In this document: positions 36,147 to 45,188 of the stretch, piece by piece
Position numbering within the stretch: the first letter of the stretch is position 1
Layout of the letters: every line of letters starts with the position of its first letter
NCBI RefSeq assembly: GCF_036226445.1
Contig: NZ_CP108474.1
Coordinates: forward strand, 310,001 to 374,000
Source: Streptomyces sp. NBC_01255
Lineage (GTDB): Bacteria > Actinomycetota > Actinomycetes > Streptomycetales > Streptomycetaceae
Direction: 5' to 3'
Length of the DNA: 64,000 nt
The notes under the pieces: generated by a model
Databases searched by the model: none
Seen by the model: only the letters and a program-made list of their open reading frames with translations
Told to the model about the DNA's origin: nothing
Made by a program: the position numbers and the translations under genes

Positions 36147-36596
36147 GGCACACGACTCGACTACGTCGCGGAGCGCGTATCGACACCGGATCGCACTCCT
36201 GACCAGCGGTCATCCGTCTTCGGAAGCATCCAAGGCCGGGGAGAATGACCCCCCGATGGGGAACGGCCGGGGAGGATCGCCCGCATGAACGGGCAGCACG
36301 GCAGAAGGGCCGGAAAGGCGGATCGCCGCAGGTCGGACCACATATACAGCCGATTTCCGCAGGTCAGCGGATCTGGGGAGAATGCGCGGCGCTGGGGAGT
36401 GGACGCCTCCTGCCGACCCGCTCGCAGTTCTGCGGCCACCACGGGAACGGTCCCCACAGGCAAGGCTGAGAGTCGGGGGTCACCGAGGGTGCCAGGCGAA
36501 GCCCTGCCGACCGTTCCCTGGATGCTGTTGACTTCCACGCGGGGCATCACACACAGGGAGGGCCGGTTGGAACCGAGGAGTGCAGCGGCTGCGGGA
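36147..36596. other. Gene-free stretch
   Basis: 450 bp with no convincing coding frame; the open frames here are Arg/Pro-rich shadows. The next gene begins at 36597 or, less likely, at ATG 36522. Confidence 0.4.
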
Positions 36597-37340
36597 ATGG
36601 ACTTCCCGTACACCGCACGTACGACGTGCTACATCGAGGTCCACGAAGACGGCAGCGTGACGCACGGGGCTGACCGTGCTGCCTACGAACGAGCTCTGGC
36701 CGGCAGCTCGCGGCTCTTCGCGGTCTGGCCCGGCGAGTGGTCCAGCCACTTGTTCGTGATCGACGACCTGGACGAGTACGCCAAGGCTCACGGTATCAAG
36801 CACGACGAGGAGCGGACCGGCCTCAAGGAACACGTCCACGAGGTGCGGTGGGAAGAGACCTCGTACGGGAACGACAATCCCCGCAGCCCGTATCTGAGCA
36901 TCGACGTCTCGCTGGACTGCGGCTGCACGATCCACAACATCCGAACCTTCGCGGCCCAGATGAAGGCACAGAGGGGATGGGACGTCGCCACCAGCGTCGG
37001 CTGGGGCAGCAGCGGTGGACCGCTCCGGCGAGGACGAGGGGTCTGTGAACCGGCGGCACAGCTCAACCGTGTCGACCCGGGACATCCTCGCCAACGTCCT
37101 GATCGACGTGGGACGGCACGCGAAGGCTGCTGCTCTCCTCGACCGCTGCGTCCACGACTACCGGCGCGTCTACGGCCCGGGGCACCCCCGCCAGCGGGCC
37201 GCCGAGGAGAAGCTGGCCTGGCTACCGGACGACACCCGGTAGGGCAACACCGGGCGGCCCGGAGCCACAGACCGTATCGGCCCCGTTTCTCCACCCACCC
37301 GGAGATGCAGGCGCAAGGGATCTCGGCGCCGGAGACGTAG
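36597..37340 (+). CDS. Hypothetical protein, C-terminus replaced
   Basis: From ATG 36597 the first about 140 residues look native: YTARTTCYIEVHEDGSVTHG, then VWPGEWSSHLFVIDDLDEYA, DVSLDCGCTIHNIRTFAAQM and VGWGSSGG. Soluble, with a CGC motif. After GWGSSGGP the frame becomes Arg/Pro-rich and overlaps the TPR fragment in another frame. The original end was thus probably lost near 37015-37060. No family recognised. Confidence 0.45.
   Translation: MDFPYTARTTCYIEVHEDGSVTHGADRAAYERALAGSSRLFAVWPGEWSSHLFVIDDLDEYAKAHGIKHDEERTGLKEHVHEVRWEETSYGNDNPRSPYLSIDVSLDCGCTIHNIRTFAAQMKAQRGWDVATSVGWGSSGGPLRRGRGVCEPAAQLNRVDPGHPRQRPDRRGTAREGCCSPRPLRPRLPARLRPGAPPPAGRRGEAGLATGRHPVGQHRAARSHRPYRPRFSTHPEMQAQGISAPET
37015..37242 (+). 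pseudogene. TPR-protein C-terminal fragment
   Basis: About 60 residues, TVSTRDILANVLIDVGRHAK, then AAALLDRCVHDYRRVYGPGH and AAEEKLAWL, form one to two tetratricopeptide units as found in Streptomyces regulator/NB-ARC-TPR proteins. Upstream repeats and start are missing. Confidence 0.55.
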
Positions 37341-37551
37341 ATCGCTCCTGCGTACCTGCGGGCGAGGCGTCATACCAGGTCCAGCCGGCCACACTGACCG
37401 GCGTCCCGACGCTCGACGCAGCCCCCGAGCACCTGGTGCAGGTGGCGGCGACGGCCGTCCTCGAGTGATCGCCGAGGGCACGGCCGAGAGGCGGGGGGGC
37501 GATCGCCGATGGCAGCCTGGGCCCATACGGGATCTGCGAAAGGGACTACCC
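37243..37551. other. Gene-free stretch before the VOC gene
   Basis: 309 bp without coding signal. The RBS AAGGGAC of the VOC gene lies at its right end. Confidence 0.4.
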
Positions 37552-38352
37552 ATGATCACCACCGACTTCGCCCCCGGCTCCCCCTGCTGGCTCGACCTCG
37601 GTGCTCCCGACGTCCCCGCCGCCGCGGCCTTCTACGGCGCCGTGCTCGGCTGGGACTACGAGCCTATGAGCGGCGGCGGAGAGGACATGGAAGGCGGCAT
37701 GTTCCGCAAGGACGGCAAGATCGTCGCCGGCCTGGGCAAGCTCACCGAGAAGGGCGCCCGCTCCGCCTGGATGATCTACTACAGCGTCGCCGACGCGGAC
37801 GCCACGACCGAGGCCGTCGAACGCGCCGGCGGGACCGTGCGGGTCACACCGACGGACCTCGACGAGTGGGGACGAATGGCCCAGTACAGCGATCCGCTGG
37901 GGGGCCAGTTCGCCGTCTGGCAGCCCGGCACGAACAAGGGCGTCGACCTGGTGGACGCGCCGGGCGCGCTGTCCTGGACGGAGCTCTACACGAGCGACGC
38001 CGCGGCCGCCCGGGAGTTCTACGGCAGCGTCTTCGGCTGGCAGTACGCCGACATGGAAATGCCCGGCGGCGGAGGCACGTACACCCTCATCACCCCCGCC
38101 GGCCTGCCCCAGGAGCGCATGCAGGGCGGCCTCATGGAACTCCCCCGGGAGCATCTCGCCCTCACGGGCGGCCGCCCGTACTGGCACCCGGTCTTCGACG
38201 TCGTCGACTGCGACGCTGCGATCGCCAAGGTCACCGAGAACGGCGGCAGCATCCAGATGGGCCCGGACGACGCCGAGGACGTGGGCCGCCTCGCCGTCTG
38301 CCTCGACCCGTCCAACGCCGACTTCGTCGTCCTGACCCCGACCCCGAAGTGA
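37552..38352 (+). CDS. Double-domain VOC (glyoxalase-like) protein
   Basis: 266 residues. ATG 37552 has AAGGGA upstream. Two VOC domains in tandem, each starting with a W-x-(D/E)-L motif: SPCWLDLGAPDVPAAAAFYG and LSWTELYTSDAAAAREFYG. Each ends in an (F/V)xxxxDP or LDPSNADFVV strand. VOC proteins bind divalent metal and act as lyases, dioxygenases or resistance binders. This hydroxylase/27-kDa-antigen-like group has no defined substrate. It stands alone in the C4-C5 segment. Confidence 0.85.
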   Translation: MITTDFAPGSPCWLDLGAPDVPAAAAFYGAVLGWDYEPMSGGGEDMEGGMFRKDGKIVAGLGKLTEKGARSAWMIYYSVADADATTEAVERAGGTVRVTPTDLDEWGRMAQYSDPLGGQFAVWQPGTNKGVDLVDAPGALSWTELYTSDAAAAREFYGSVFGWQYADMEMPGGGGTYTLITPAGLPQERMQGGLMELPREHLALTGGRPYWHPVFDVVDCDAAIAKVTENGGSIQMGPDDAEDVGRLAVCLDPSNADFVVLTPTPK

Positions 38353-38945
38353 CCGAGGGCCGCTCGTCGTGGCCGGCGCGCGACGAGCCGCACACGGTCC
38401 CTGCCGACGGAACCGTCGGGCTGTTCGAAGCGCCGGCTTGGTCGCTCCGGCTTCCACGATGCCCGCGTACGACGCGACGTGATACATCCTCGCGCACTTG
38501 CTGCCGGTCGACCCGACCGACGACACCGTGCTCGTCCTCCCTTCCAGGAGAGCCGGCCGGTGCTCGTACTCGTTGCCGTCGCGCAGTACAGCGGCGGGCA
38601 GGCGGGAGACCCATGCCTCGGGCACGCCGGCGGCGGCCACCGCGGTGCGCGCTCCGCGTAGTGCCACGCGAACGGGTATGCGCAGCGGATGGGTGCGGTT
38701 ACCGGGATCGGAGTGAGTACGCGTACTCACATGACCCGCGCTCGTACGCTCGAGGGAAGATGGCACCGCAGACAGGCCCTGGGCTCCGGGCTGAGGTTGG
38801 CCGGCGGCAGCAGGCGCCACAGCACCGGCTCTGCCGCCGGCGGACCAGGCGCTGCTGGTCGCCGTGTACTACCGGACGAACCATTGGCCGCAGTCGAACC
38901 CTGCCCTCCTCGTCGCGACAAGCACCGGACCGATCGTCCAGGGCG
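38353..38945. other. Decayed stretch with an 18-bp palindrome
   Basis: 593 bp between convergent genes. The minus strand around 38430-38675 has a weak coding-like frame (GVPEAWVSRLPAAVLRDGNE) that I cannot assign. GTGAGTACGCGTACTCAC at 38713-38730 is a perfect 18-bp palindrome, possibly an operator whose gene has decayed. Confidence 0.35.
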
Positions 38946-40445
38946 TCAAGTGGGTGTGTGGGCGGTTTTGTTCGTCGTGGCGCCGTCTTCGTCCTGGTCC
39001 TCCGACGCAGCAGGCTGTTGCGGAGTGGGAGGGGTGCGGACCAGCAGTGCGACCAGCACGGCCAAGGTGCCGATCACGGCGCCGACGCCGAATCCCCAGC
39101 GGATGCCCGTGGCCAGGGCGCCGGTGGCGCCGGCGCCGTCGGCTGCCGCCGTGGCGGCGTGTCCCGACATGACGCTGATGACCAGGGCGGTACCGGCGGC
39201 GGCCGCGACCTGTTGGAGCGAGCCCAGGATGGCGGAGCCGTGGGGGTAGAGGTGCGGCGGCAGTACGGACAGGCCGGAGGTGAAGACGGGGGTGAAGACG
39301 AACGCCATGCCCGCGCTCAGGGCCACGTAAAGGGCGAGCACCAGCCACGGCGAGGTCTGTTCGCCCGTGAGGGCGAACAGTGCGAGGCAAAGCGCGGTGA
39401 GTGCGGCTCCGGGTACGACCAGGCGTGGTGCGCCGAGTCGGTCGTAGAGCTTGCCGACCTGCGGTCCGAGCAGGCCCATGGTCAGGCCGCCGGGGATGAG
39501 GAGAAGCCCGGTCTGCAGTGAGGTCAGGCCGCACACCTCCTGCAGATAGATCGGCAGCAGGATGAACGCACCCATGAGGGCCATGAAGGACAGGCACATC
39601 AGGCCCAGTGCCACGGAGAAGTGACGAAACGTCAGGGCGCGGAGGTCCAGCAGCGGTGTGGACGAGCGCTGCAGTGCCAGCTGTCGCCATGCGAACAGGC
39701 CTACCAGCACGGCGCCGGCCAGGGTCGTGGCCGCCGGAGACATGGGGGCCTGGGCTGCGTTCCCGGCACCGAGCCCGCTCAGGCCGTAGACCAGGGCGCC
39801 GAAGCCCGCTGCCGCCAGGGGGACGGACAACCAGTCGATCGGGCCGGCCTGCGGCTCGCCGACGTTGACCAGTTTGCGCCGACCGAATATGGCCATGGCT
39901 CCGGCGATGGGCAGCACGGCCAAGAACAGCAGGCGCCATGTCCCCAGCTGCAGCAGCACGCCCGAGACCGCAGGGCCGAGGGCGGGCGCGACGGAGATGA
40001 CGAGGGTGATGTTGCCCATGACACGGCCGCGGTCGTGCGGGGGCACGAGGGTCATCAGCGTCGTCATGAGCAGCGGCATCATGACGGCGGTGCCGCTGGC
40101 CTGGATGACGCGGGCGGCCAGCAGCACGGGGAAGGCGGGCGCGGCCGCGGCCAGAGCCGTGCCGGCGAGGAACAGTGCCATGGCCAGGCCGAAGGCGGTC
40201 CGAGTCGTCACCCGCTGGAGGAACCACCCCGTCACCGGGATGACGACGGCCATGGTGAGCATGAAGGCCGTGGACAGCCACCCTGCGGCTGCCGCGGTGA
40301 CCTCGAACTCGCGCATGAGCCGCGGGATCGCGTTGACCATGATCGTCTCGTTGAGGAGGACGACGAACGTGGACAGCACGAGAATCCGCAGCACGGCGGT
40401 GACGCGGGCGGGCGAGAGGGTGGGTGTTGCGTGTGGTGCGAGCAT
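38946..40445 (-). CDS. DHA2-family multidrug MFS exporter
   Basis: 499 residues, about 14 helices. ATG 40445 has GGAAGG upstream. EmrB/QacA-type motifs are seen: TIMVNAIPRLMREFEVTAA in helix 1, GWLSTAFMLTMAVVIPVTGW, and motif C GPAVSGVLLQLGTWRLLF. The proton-driven family exports drugs and antibiotics. The C-terminal tail is acidic. No adjacent regulator of its own is seen; the 38713 palindrome lies beyond its 3' end. Confidence 0.92.
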   Translation of the reverse strand: MLAPHATPTLSPARVTAVLRILVLSTFVVLLNETIMVNAIPRLMREFEVTAAAAGWLSTAFMLTMAVVIPVTGWFLQRVTTRTAFGLAMALFLAGTALAAAAPAFPVLLAARVIQASGTAVMMPLLMTTLMTLVPPHDRGRVMGNITLVISVAPALGPAVSGVLLQLGTWRLLFLAVLPIAGAMAIFGRRKLVNVGEPQAGPIDWLSVPLAAAGFGALVYGLSGLGAGNAAQAPMSPAATTLAGAVLVGLFAWRQLALQRSSTPLLDLRALTFRHFSVALGLMCLSFMALMGAFILLPIYLQEVCGLTSLQTGLLLIPGGLTMGLLGPQVGKLYDRLGAPRLVVPGAALTALCLALFALTGEQTSPWLVLALYVALSAGMAFVFTPVFTSGLSVLPPHLYPHGSAILGSLQQVAAAAGTALVISVMSGHAATAAADGAGATGALATGIRWGFGVGAVIGTLAVLVALLVRTPPTPQQPAASEDQDEDGATTNKTAHTPT

Positions 40446-40652
40446 GGCGCCTTCCGTCAGGTGAGTGCCCTCCGCACGTGGGCAGGTCACACTGGCAGAC
40501 CGCGGCGCCGGGAAGAACTCATCGGTGTTGTCCGATCCTGTCGGTGTCGCCGCCCAAGCTCAAACCATTTTGCCGACCCGGAACGGCCAAGCCCAGGAAA
40601 CCGCCCTGTACGTCACCCCCGGCGTGGGGGCTGCTGGTGCGGGCCTACATCT
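40446..40652. other. Spacer upstream of the DHA2 exporter gene
   Basis: 207 bp holding the exporter promoter. No clear palindrome or gene. Confidence 0.35.
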
Positions 40653-40893
40653 TCACCCGTCGCCGTCGGAACTGACAGGCGGTACGTCGACCGGCACACC
40701 CCCGCCGCGCAGTGACTCGGTTCGCTGCACAGCCGGTTGCCACCGCCTGGCGTGCGGCGACCGAAGAGGTGAGCATGGGGCACCGTCGCGTACGAAGTCC
40801 ACGAACTCGGCCAGCAGCCTCGGGTCCGCGCCGCCGTGCCCGCCGTCCCCGGCCCGCACCTCGACCGTCAGGTCCGCGTCCGACCCGGCGTCG
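40653..40893 (-). pseudogene. Gfo/Idh/MocA oxidoreductase C-terminal remnant
   Basis: Three frames give consecutive blocks GDGGHGGADPRLLAEFVDFV, then SSVAARQAVATGCAA, then TESLRGGGVPVDVPPV and stop. They are the end of Gfo/Idh/MocA-family sugar oxidoreductases, with two frameshifts. The NAD-binding half is absent. Confidence 0.65.
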
Positions 40894-41039
40894 GAACTTC
40901 AACTCACGTGCCGTCTGGGGCCGGGAATCCGCCGTCCCCACTCTGTCTTGTCCGGTGATCCAGGACTCGACATTTGGCACAGCGACACGCACCCTACTGG
41001 TACCAGGTCAACCCCCGAAGGACTTCCGGAGCCGACCAC

Positions 41040-41553
41040 TCCTCACAGTGGGCCGAGCACTGCACCTCGCAATTGCCTATGAGGACAAGTGCCAGTACGT
41101 GCTCCGTGTCGGCAACCTGATCACCGCCCACCATGCCGACCCGGCCATTACCTCGAAGAGGCCGTCGCCTCAGTCCCCGCCGACAAGGTGCTGGGCGGCA
41201 CCCTGCACAGCCTGACCGCGCACCCGATGGGCCGGACCATGGACATGGACACCCTGCACAAGGCCAGGCAGGCCCGAAACTGGATCGCCTACGAAGGCGC
41301 CTCGATCGGCGCCATCTGCTCAGTGGACCGCGACCTCGTCATTCAGCACACCGTCAAACCGCGTGACGCCGTCACGGATCTCGCGCTCGGCGACAACATC
41401 ATCTCGCACTGGTGCAACGGCCTGACTGAACCGCACGACCCGCCGCCCACGGACCGGATCAACAGCTACCCCGACGCCGTCGACACCTGGGTCCTCGGCC
41501 ATCTCTGTGGCCTGCTGCCCGAGCCGGCTTCGAGCCTCGCCAGCCCGGAGTGA
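41040..41553 (+). pseudogene. Frameshifted hypothetical gene
   Basis: One frame gives VGRALHLAIAYEDKCQYVLR to about 41130. A second continues EEAVASVPADKVLGGTLHSL, then RQARNWIAYEGASIGAICSV, INSYPDAVDTWVLGHL and a stop at 41553. The second part alone is about 140 residues and could still be translated. It is protein-like but I recognise no family. Confidence 0.45.
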
Positions 41554-41570
41554 CGGCACAGACCCTGTGG

Positions 41571-41681
41571 TCAGTCGTCTTCACACTCGGTCAGGTGCTC
41601 CATAAGTCGCTCCAGGATCTCCCCTGAGAGAGCCGGTGCCCGCTGCAACCAGTGATCAAGCCACTCCACTTCCGTCATCAT
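41571..41681 (-). CDS. Small 36-residue protein
   Basis: ATG ATG at 41681 opens a 36-residue frame: [20 protein letters not shown] followed by a Glu/Leu helix ending in TECEDD. It is amphipathic and protein-like in composition, unlike shadow frames. The RBS is weak. It could be a real small gene or the rest of a larger one. It lies just left of C5. Confidence 0.35.
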   Translation of the reverse strand: MMTEVEWLDHWLQRAPALSGEILERLMEHLTECEDD

Positions 41682-41723
41682 GCCTGGTCAGCCACCTTCC
41701 ATATCTACGGACTTTCATCGAAC

Positions 41724-41918
41724 TCCGCACACAGCGCTTTCGGAGGAACTAAGCAATCCAGCATCGGTCACGAGACCCACAAGATGATGCTGGAGCACTA
41801 CCAGTGGACCAAGAACTTGCTGGTCAGCTACTGGCCGAAGAAACTCGGCTTCTTCTGAGCATGCCAGTGAGGCGTACCAGGAAGCACTACATAGGGCGGC
41901 CGAGATCGCTGGCCACGA
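41724..41918 (+). repeat. Att-like site C5: longest ALDH tail copy + right arm
   Basis: Codons from 41730 encode [20 protein letters not shown] and on through [17 protein letters not shown] to the stop at 41858, about 43 codons of the ALDH end. Nonsynonymous changes (Y to T, G to S, S to W) show it is no longer under selection. The right arm (GAGGCGTACCAGG, then GGCCGAGATCGCTGGCC to about 41918) matches C3. Core motif: GAAGAA-ACTCGGC-TTCTTC, as in C3. Confidence 0.85.
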
Positions 41919-42166
41919 AGCTCAGCCAGGCGCCGAACCGGAAGGCACATGACGAACACTCCACCCAGTCCCCTGCCGTCCAGGTGGCGGAACGGGCCCG
42001 AGCTCAGACTGACGGTGGCCACCCACTCGGCAGCTGCGTATAGTCCATTCGGTTCTTGGGCCATATGACGCTCTATCAGGCTTCATGAGTCACAACTTCA
42101 GCGGAGCCCAAAGGGCGGCTTCAGGCCCTCGGCGTCGCCGTAAGGTCACCGACGCCCCCCAAACTG
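41919..42166. other. Gene-free stretch right of C5
   Basis: 248 bp without a convincing gene. Confidence 0.35.
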
Positions 42167-42560
42167 CTACAGGCGGCCTCCCTCGTCGACGCGGCCCCAG
42201 CCCTCCAGCAGCTCGGCCGCGGCGACGACGGCCGTCCACCAGCCGGTTGCCAGGTACGAGGACAGCGCCTCCAACGCGTCGGCCTGTCGACCCCGCTCAC
42301 CCAGTGACCGCGCCCACGCCAGCGCGCAGTACCATTCCCCACGTCCGGCCTGCAACGTGGTCACGTTCGAGGAGCCGCTGGACCAGCTCCGGCGGGATAC
42401 GGCCGGACCGCGTTCGGGTCCGGTGGTCAAGATCAGTAGCGTCCACGGCGACGCACCATAGCGCCGACGACGAGCACGGCGCGTACGACTGTGATCAGCG
42501 GCCACAGCGCGTACACGATCCAGGAGCCGGGGACCGTGGCGGTGTAGCCGAGGGATCAGG
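42167..42560 (-). pseudogene. Relics of two hypothetical genes
   Basis: One frame (about 42435-42560) ends a small membrane protein, LGYTATVPGSWIVYALWPLI, then a hydrophobic stretch and MVRRRGRY-stop. Another gives PELVQRLLERDHV and, after a frameshift, GRGEWYCALAWARSLGERGR and SYLATGWWTAVVAAAELLEG. The latter is a helical-repeat Streptomyces hypothetical protein, cut at 42167. Confidence 0.45.
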
Positions 42561-42752
42561 GATCCGGCTCCCAGCTCTGGGACCAGGCGCTTCCATGCAG
42601 CCGACACCATCCCGTGGTTGATATCCGCCGACCAGCACAATCGGCCCCGGCCTCAAGGACATCCGGCGCACCGTACTCATGCCCCAGCCGTCACGAGCAA
42701 GGCACGAAACCCAGACCCGTCACGGGATGAGACCACCAGCTCAACAACAAGG

Positions 42753-43094
42753 TCAGGGGCCGACGTACTCGAAGACGCCGCCATGAGGGTGCCGCAGAAC
42801 CGCACGGCGGCCGTTCGGGGAGGGCTGAATGGGCATCACGATTTCGGCTCCTCCCACCTCCGCCTCCTCTACTGCGGCGTCCAGGTCGGCGACGGTGAGA
42901 GTCGCCGCCACGCCCGCGACGCGCTGCACGGCCTCATCAGGCCCGGAAAACAGGAGGAAAGGTCCGACGCTGGCCAGGGTGACTCCGGCAAAGGCGAACC
43001 TCGATGCGCTGCTTCCAGTCAACCTCTCGTAGAAGGGAAGAGCCGCATCCAGATCCTCCACACGCTGTCGCACGACCACTGAATCTATAGCCAT
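42753..43094 (-). CDS. Single-domain VOC protein
   Basis: 113 residues, typical for one VOC domain. ATG 43094 has GAGGTG 6-8 nt upstream. The start gives RVEDLDAALPFYERLTG. The middle has ATLTVADLDAAVEEAEVGGA and the end RHPHGGVFEYVGP, with the His and Glu metal-site positions preserved. Glyoxalase/bleomycin-resistance-like; substrate unknown. Confidence 0.8.
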   Translation of the reverse strand: MAIDSVVVRQRVEDLDAALPFYERLTGSSASRFAFAGVTLASVGPFLLFSGPDEAVQRVAGVAATLTVADLDAAVEEAEVGGAEIVMPIQPSPNGRRAVLRHPHGGVFEYVGP

Positions 43095-43443
43095 GATCAA
43101 CACCTCACATCTTCATACGCGCCCGCGAAGGTCATCCTGCAGACCCGCAAACCGCGGAGCGCCAGTCACGTTCGAGACGCCGTTCGACGCCGAACCTTAA
43201 ACGACAAGCTCAGGGCACGGGCCGCGGACGGGACCTCCAGATGCCAGCGGCGTTCCTTGTAGGGCAGGGTGACTAACTCGCCGGCCGCGACGAGGTTGGG
43301 GGACGGGTCCTTGGATCGGTGATCTACGCCGGGTCTGCACCAGGACCGGGCCGCACGGTCCGGCCGGGATATAGATCAGGGCGCGGTGCCCGTCGAACTT
43401 CCCTCATGCACTGTCGGACAGTTCGCGTCTGCGGCCCTCGCGG
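43095..43443. other. Gene-free stretch
   Basis: 349 bp. A short minus-strand frame (LVTLPYKERRWHLEVP) looks weakly coding but cannot be assigned. Otherwise nothing seen. Confidence 0.35.
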
Positions 43444-44394
43444 CTACGCGTCCGTGGCGCCCCGTGCCTCCGCAGGATCGAGGCAGTCGATGTCCTCCAT
43501 GAAGCTCAGCATCCGGGCGTTCACCAGGTCGGGGTGGTCGATCTGCGGGCCGTGGCCGGTCGCGGCGACGATCTCGGCGCGGGCGCCGGGGAGCAGGCGC
43601 GGTACGCGTTCCAGCTGCCGCTTGGGGTGTACGAGCAGGCTGCGCTTGCCCATGATCAGGTAGAACGGCGTCCGGATGGAGCCCAGTTCCGCGTCCGACA
43701 GCGGCAGCGGGGCGGGGCGGCGGATCCGAAAGGCCTTCACGCTGGCCTGGATCATCGCGCGGAGCTCGGGGACGACGATCACCGGCTGCTCCAGCCACTT
43801 GGCGAGGCGGGGGCGCCACGCCTTGGGGGCGTAGGTGGCGAAGAGGCTGGCGAAGATCCATACGAAGAAGCGCAGGCCGACCTTCTCCAGACCGCCCGGG
43901 TCGAGGGCGGTGACCGAGGCGAGCCGCCCGGGCCGAAGGTGGGCCTGGTTGATGACCAGCCAGCCGCCGTACGACGAGCCGACGAGGTGGACCTTGTCGA
44001 GGCCCAGCGCATCGAGGGCCTCGTCCATCCACTGCGCCGCGCGCTCGGGCTGCCACATCGGTTCGCGCTGGACGCTCCGGCCGGGGTCGCCGGGAGTGTC
44101 GAGGGCGTAGACGGGACGCTCGGCGCTGAGGGCACGGGTGTTGGGGTACCACTGGGCGGAGCAGCCTCCCGAGCCGTGTATCAGGACCACCGGCGTGCGT
44201 GACTCGGCTGCCGGGTCGGCGGAGCCGTACCGGTAGACGTGCGTGGTGCCGAAGCTCGTCTGCACGTCCGTCTCGGAGCGAGTGGGCGCGCCCTTCGCGT
44301 AGAGGACGTCGCAGGTGGCGAAATAGCGGTCGCGTAGCTCGTCGCTCAGGTAGTGGCCGATGTCGCGGCGTACTCGGGTCGTGTTCTCGGGCAC
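43444..44394 (-). CDS. Alpha/beta hydrolase
   Basis: 316 residues. GTG 44394 has GGAGGTG 4-7 nt upstream. Alpha/beta fold signs: the oxyanion motif VVLIHGSGGCSAQWYP, the nucleophile elbow VGSSYGGWL (Ser), and the C-terminal Asp and His region ATGHGPQIDHPDLV. It is likely an esterase or C-C hydrolase. It is divergent from a TetR regulator with an operator-like palindrome between them, so probably repressed by it. Confidence 0.88.
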   Translation of the reverse strand: MPENTTRVRRDIGHYLSDELRDRYFATCDVLYAKGAPTRSETDVQTSFGTTHVYRYGSADPAAESRTPVVLIHGSGGCSAQWYPNTRALSAERPVYALDTPGDPGRSVQREPMWQPERAAQWMDEALDALGLDKVHLVGSSYGGWLVINQAHLRPGRLASVTALDPGGLEKVGLRFFVWIFASLFATYAPKAWRPRLAKWLEQPVIVVPELRAMIQASVKAFRIRRPAPLPLSDAELGSIRTPFYLIMGKRSLLVHPKRQLERVPRLLPGARAEIVAATGHGPQIDHPDLVNARMLSFMEDIDCLDPAEARGATDA

Positions 44395-44433
44395 GGGGCA
44401 CCTCCAGGAAGATCAGGTCTTCGTGATACGAAC

Positions 44434-44462
44434 GTACCATATTGATGGTACGGCGGTACCAT
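44434..44462. promoter_or_regulatory. TetR-type operator between hydrolase and tetR genes
   Basis: GTACCAT-ATTG-ATGGTAC (44434-44451) is a perfect 7-bp inverted repeat, followed by a further half site GGTACCAT (44455-44462). The location between the divergent hydrolase and TetR genes fits autoregulation. Confidence 0.7.
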
Positions 44463-44534
44463 GAAGATGTTCGGACCGAGCCGGACCGCGAGCCCATGAA
44501 CCGCCCACCCCACCCACGGCCGGAGACAGCACTG

Positions 44535-45188
44535 ATGCCAAAACGCGTGGACCACGAGGAACGGCGCACCCAGATCGCCGAAGCGCTCATCCAAGTCGCC
44601 GGGCGGCGAGGGCTGCACGCCGTCGGCATGCGCGACGTGGCCGCCGAGGCCGGCGTATCCCTCCGGCTCGTGCAGTATTACTTCGAGACCAAAGAGAAGC
44701 TGCTCTTCTACGGACTCCAGCACTTGACCGACCGCTTCACCGCCCGCGTGGGCGCCCGACTGGCCGCCGCCGGCCCGGACCCCAGCCCGCGCGTGACGAT
44801 CGAGGCGCTGCTGCTGGCCTCCCTGCCGACCGACCAGGAGAGCCGGACCTTCCACCTCCTGTACAGCTCCTACTCGATCCTGTCCGTGACCGACGGAGCA
44901 CTCGCCGCCCAGCCCTTCATCGACAACCCCGACGCGGCCGAGAACGCCCTCACCGGCCTGATCGAAGGAGCCCAGGCGGCAGGCCTGGCCGATCCCGGCG
45001 CCGACGCACGCACCGAGGCCATCAGCCTGCTCGCCATGACCGCGACCATGGGCACCAGCATCCTCGTCACCCAACGGACACCAGAGTCAGCCATCGCCGT
45101 ACTCCGCCACCACCTCGACCGCATCTTCACCGCCGGCCGCCACACCACCCGGACGCCAGACAACGGAGACGCCAATACCTGTCCATAA
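44535..45188 (+). CDS. TetR-family transcriptional regulator
   Basis: 217 residues from ATG 44535; upstream in-frame ATGs at 44442 and 44445 lie within the operator and are unlikely. The TetR helix-turn-helix is at about 8-55 (RRTQIAEALIQVAGRRGLHA, then MRDVAAEAGVSLRLVQYYFE). The C-terminal ligand-binding domain is helical. It probably represses the divergent hydrolase gene and itself through the palindrome at 44434. Confidence 0.88.
   Translation: MPKRVDHEERRTQIAEALIQVAGRRGLHAVGMRDVAAEAGVSLRLVQYYFETKEKLLFYGLQHLTDRFTARVGARLAAAGPDPSPRVTIEALLLASLPTDQESRTFHLLYSSYSILSVTDGALAAQPFIDNPDAAENALTGLIEGAQAAGLADPGADARTEAISLLAMTATMGTSILVTQRTPESAIAVLRHHLDRIFTAGRHTTRTPDNGDANTCP

Noticed and set aside
38430..38675. 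Minus-strand frame with GVPEAWVSRLPAAVLRDGNE
   Set aside because: Weakly coding but without a start, end or recognisable family; left as part of a decayed stretch.
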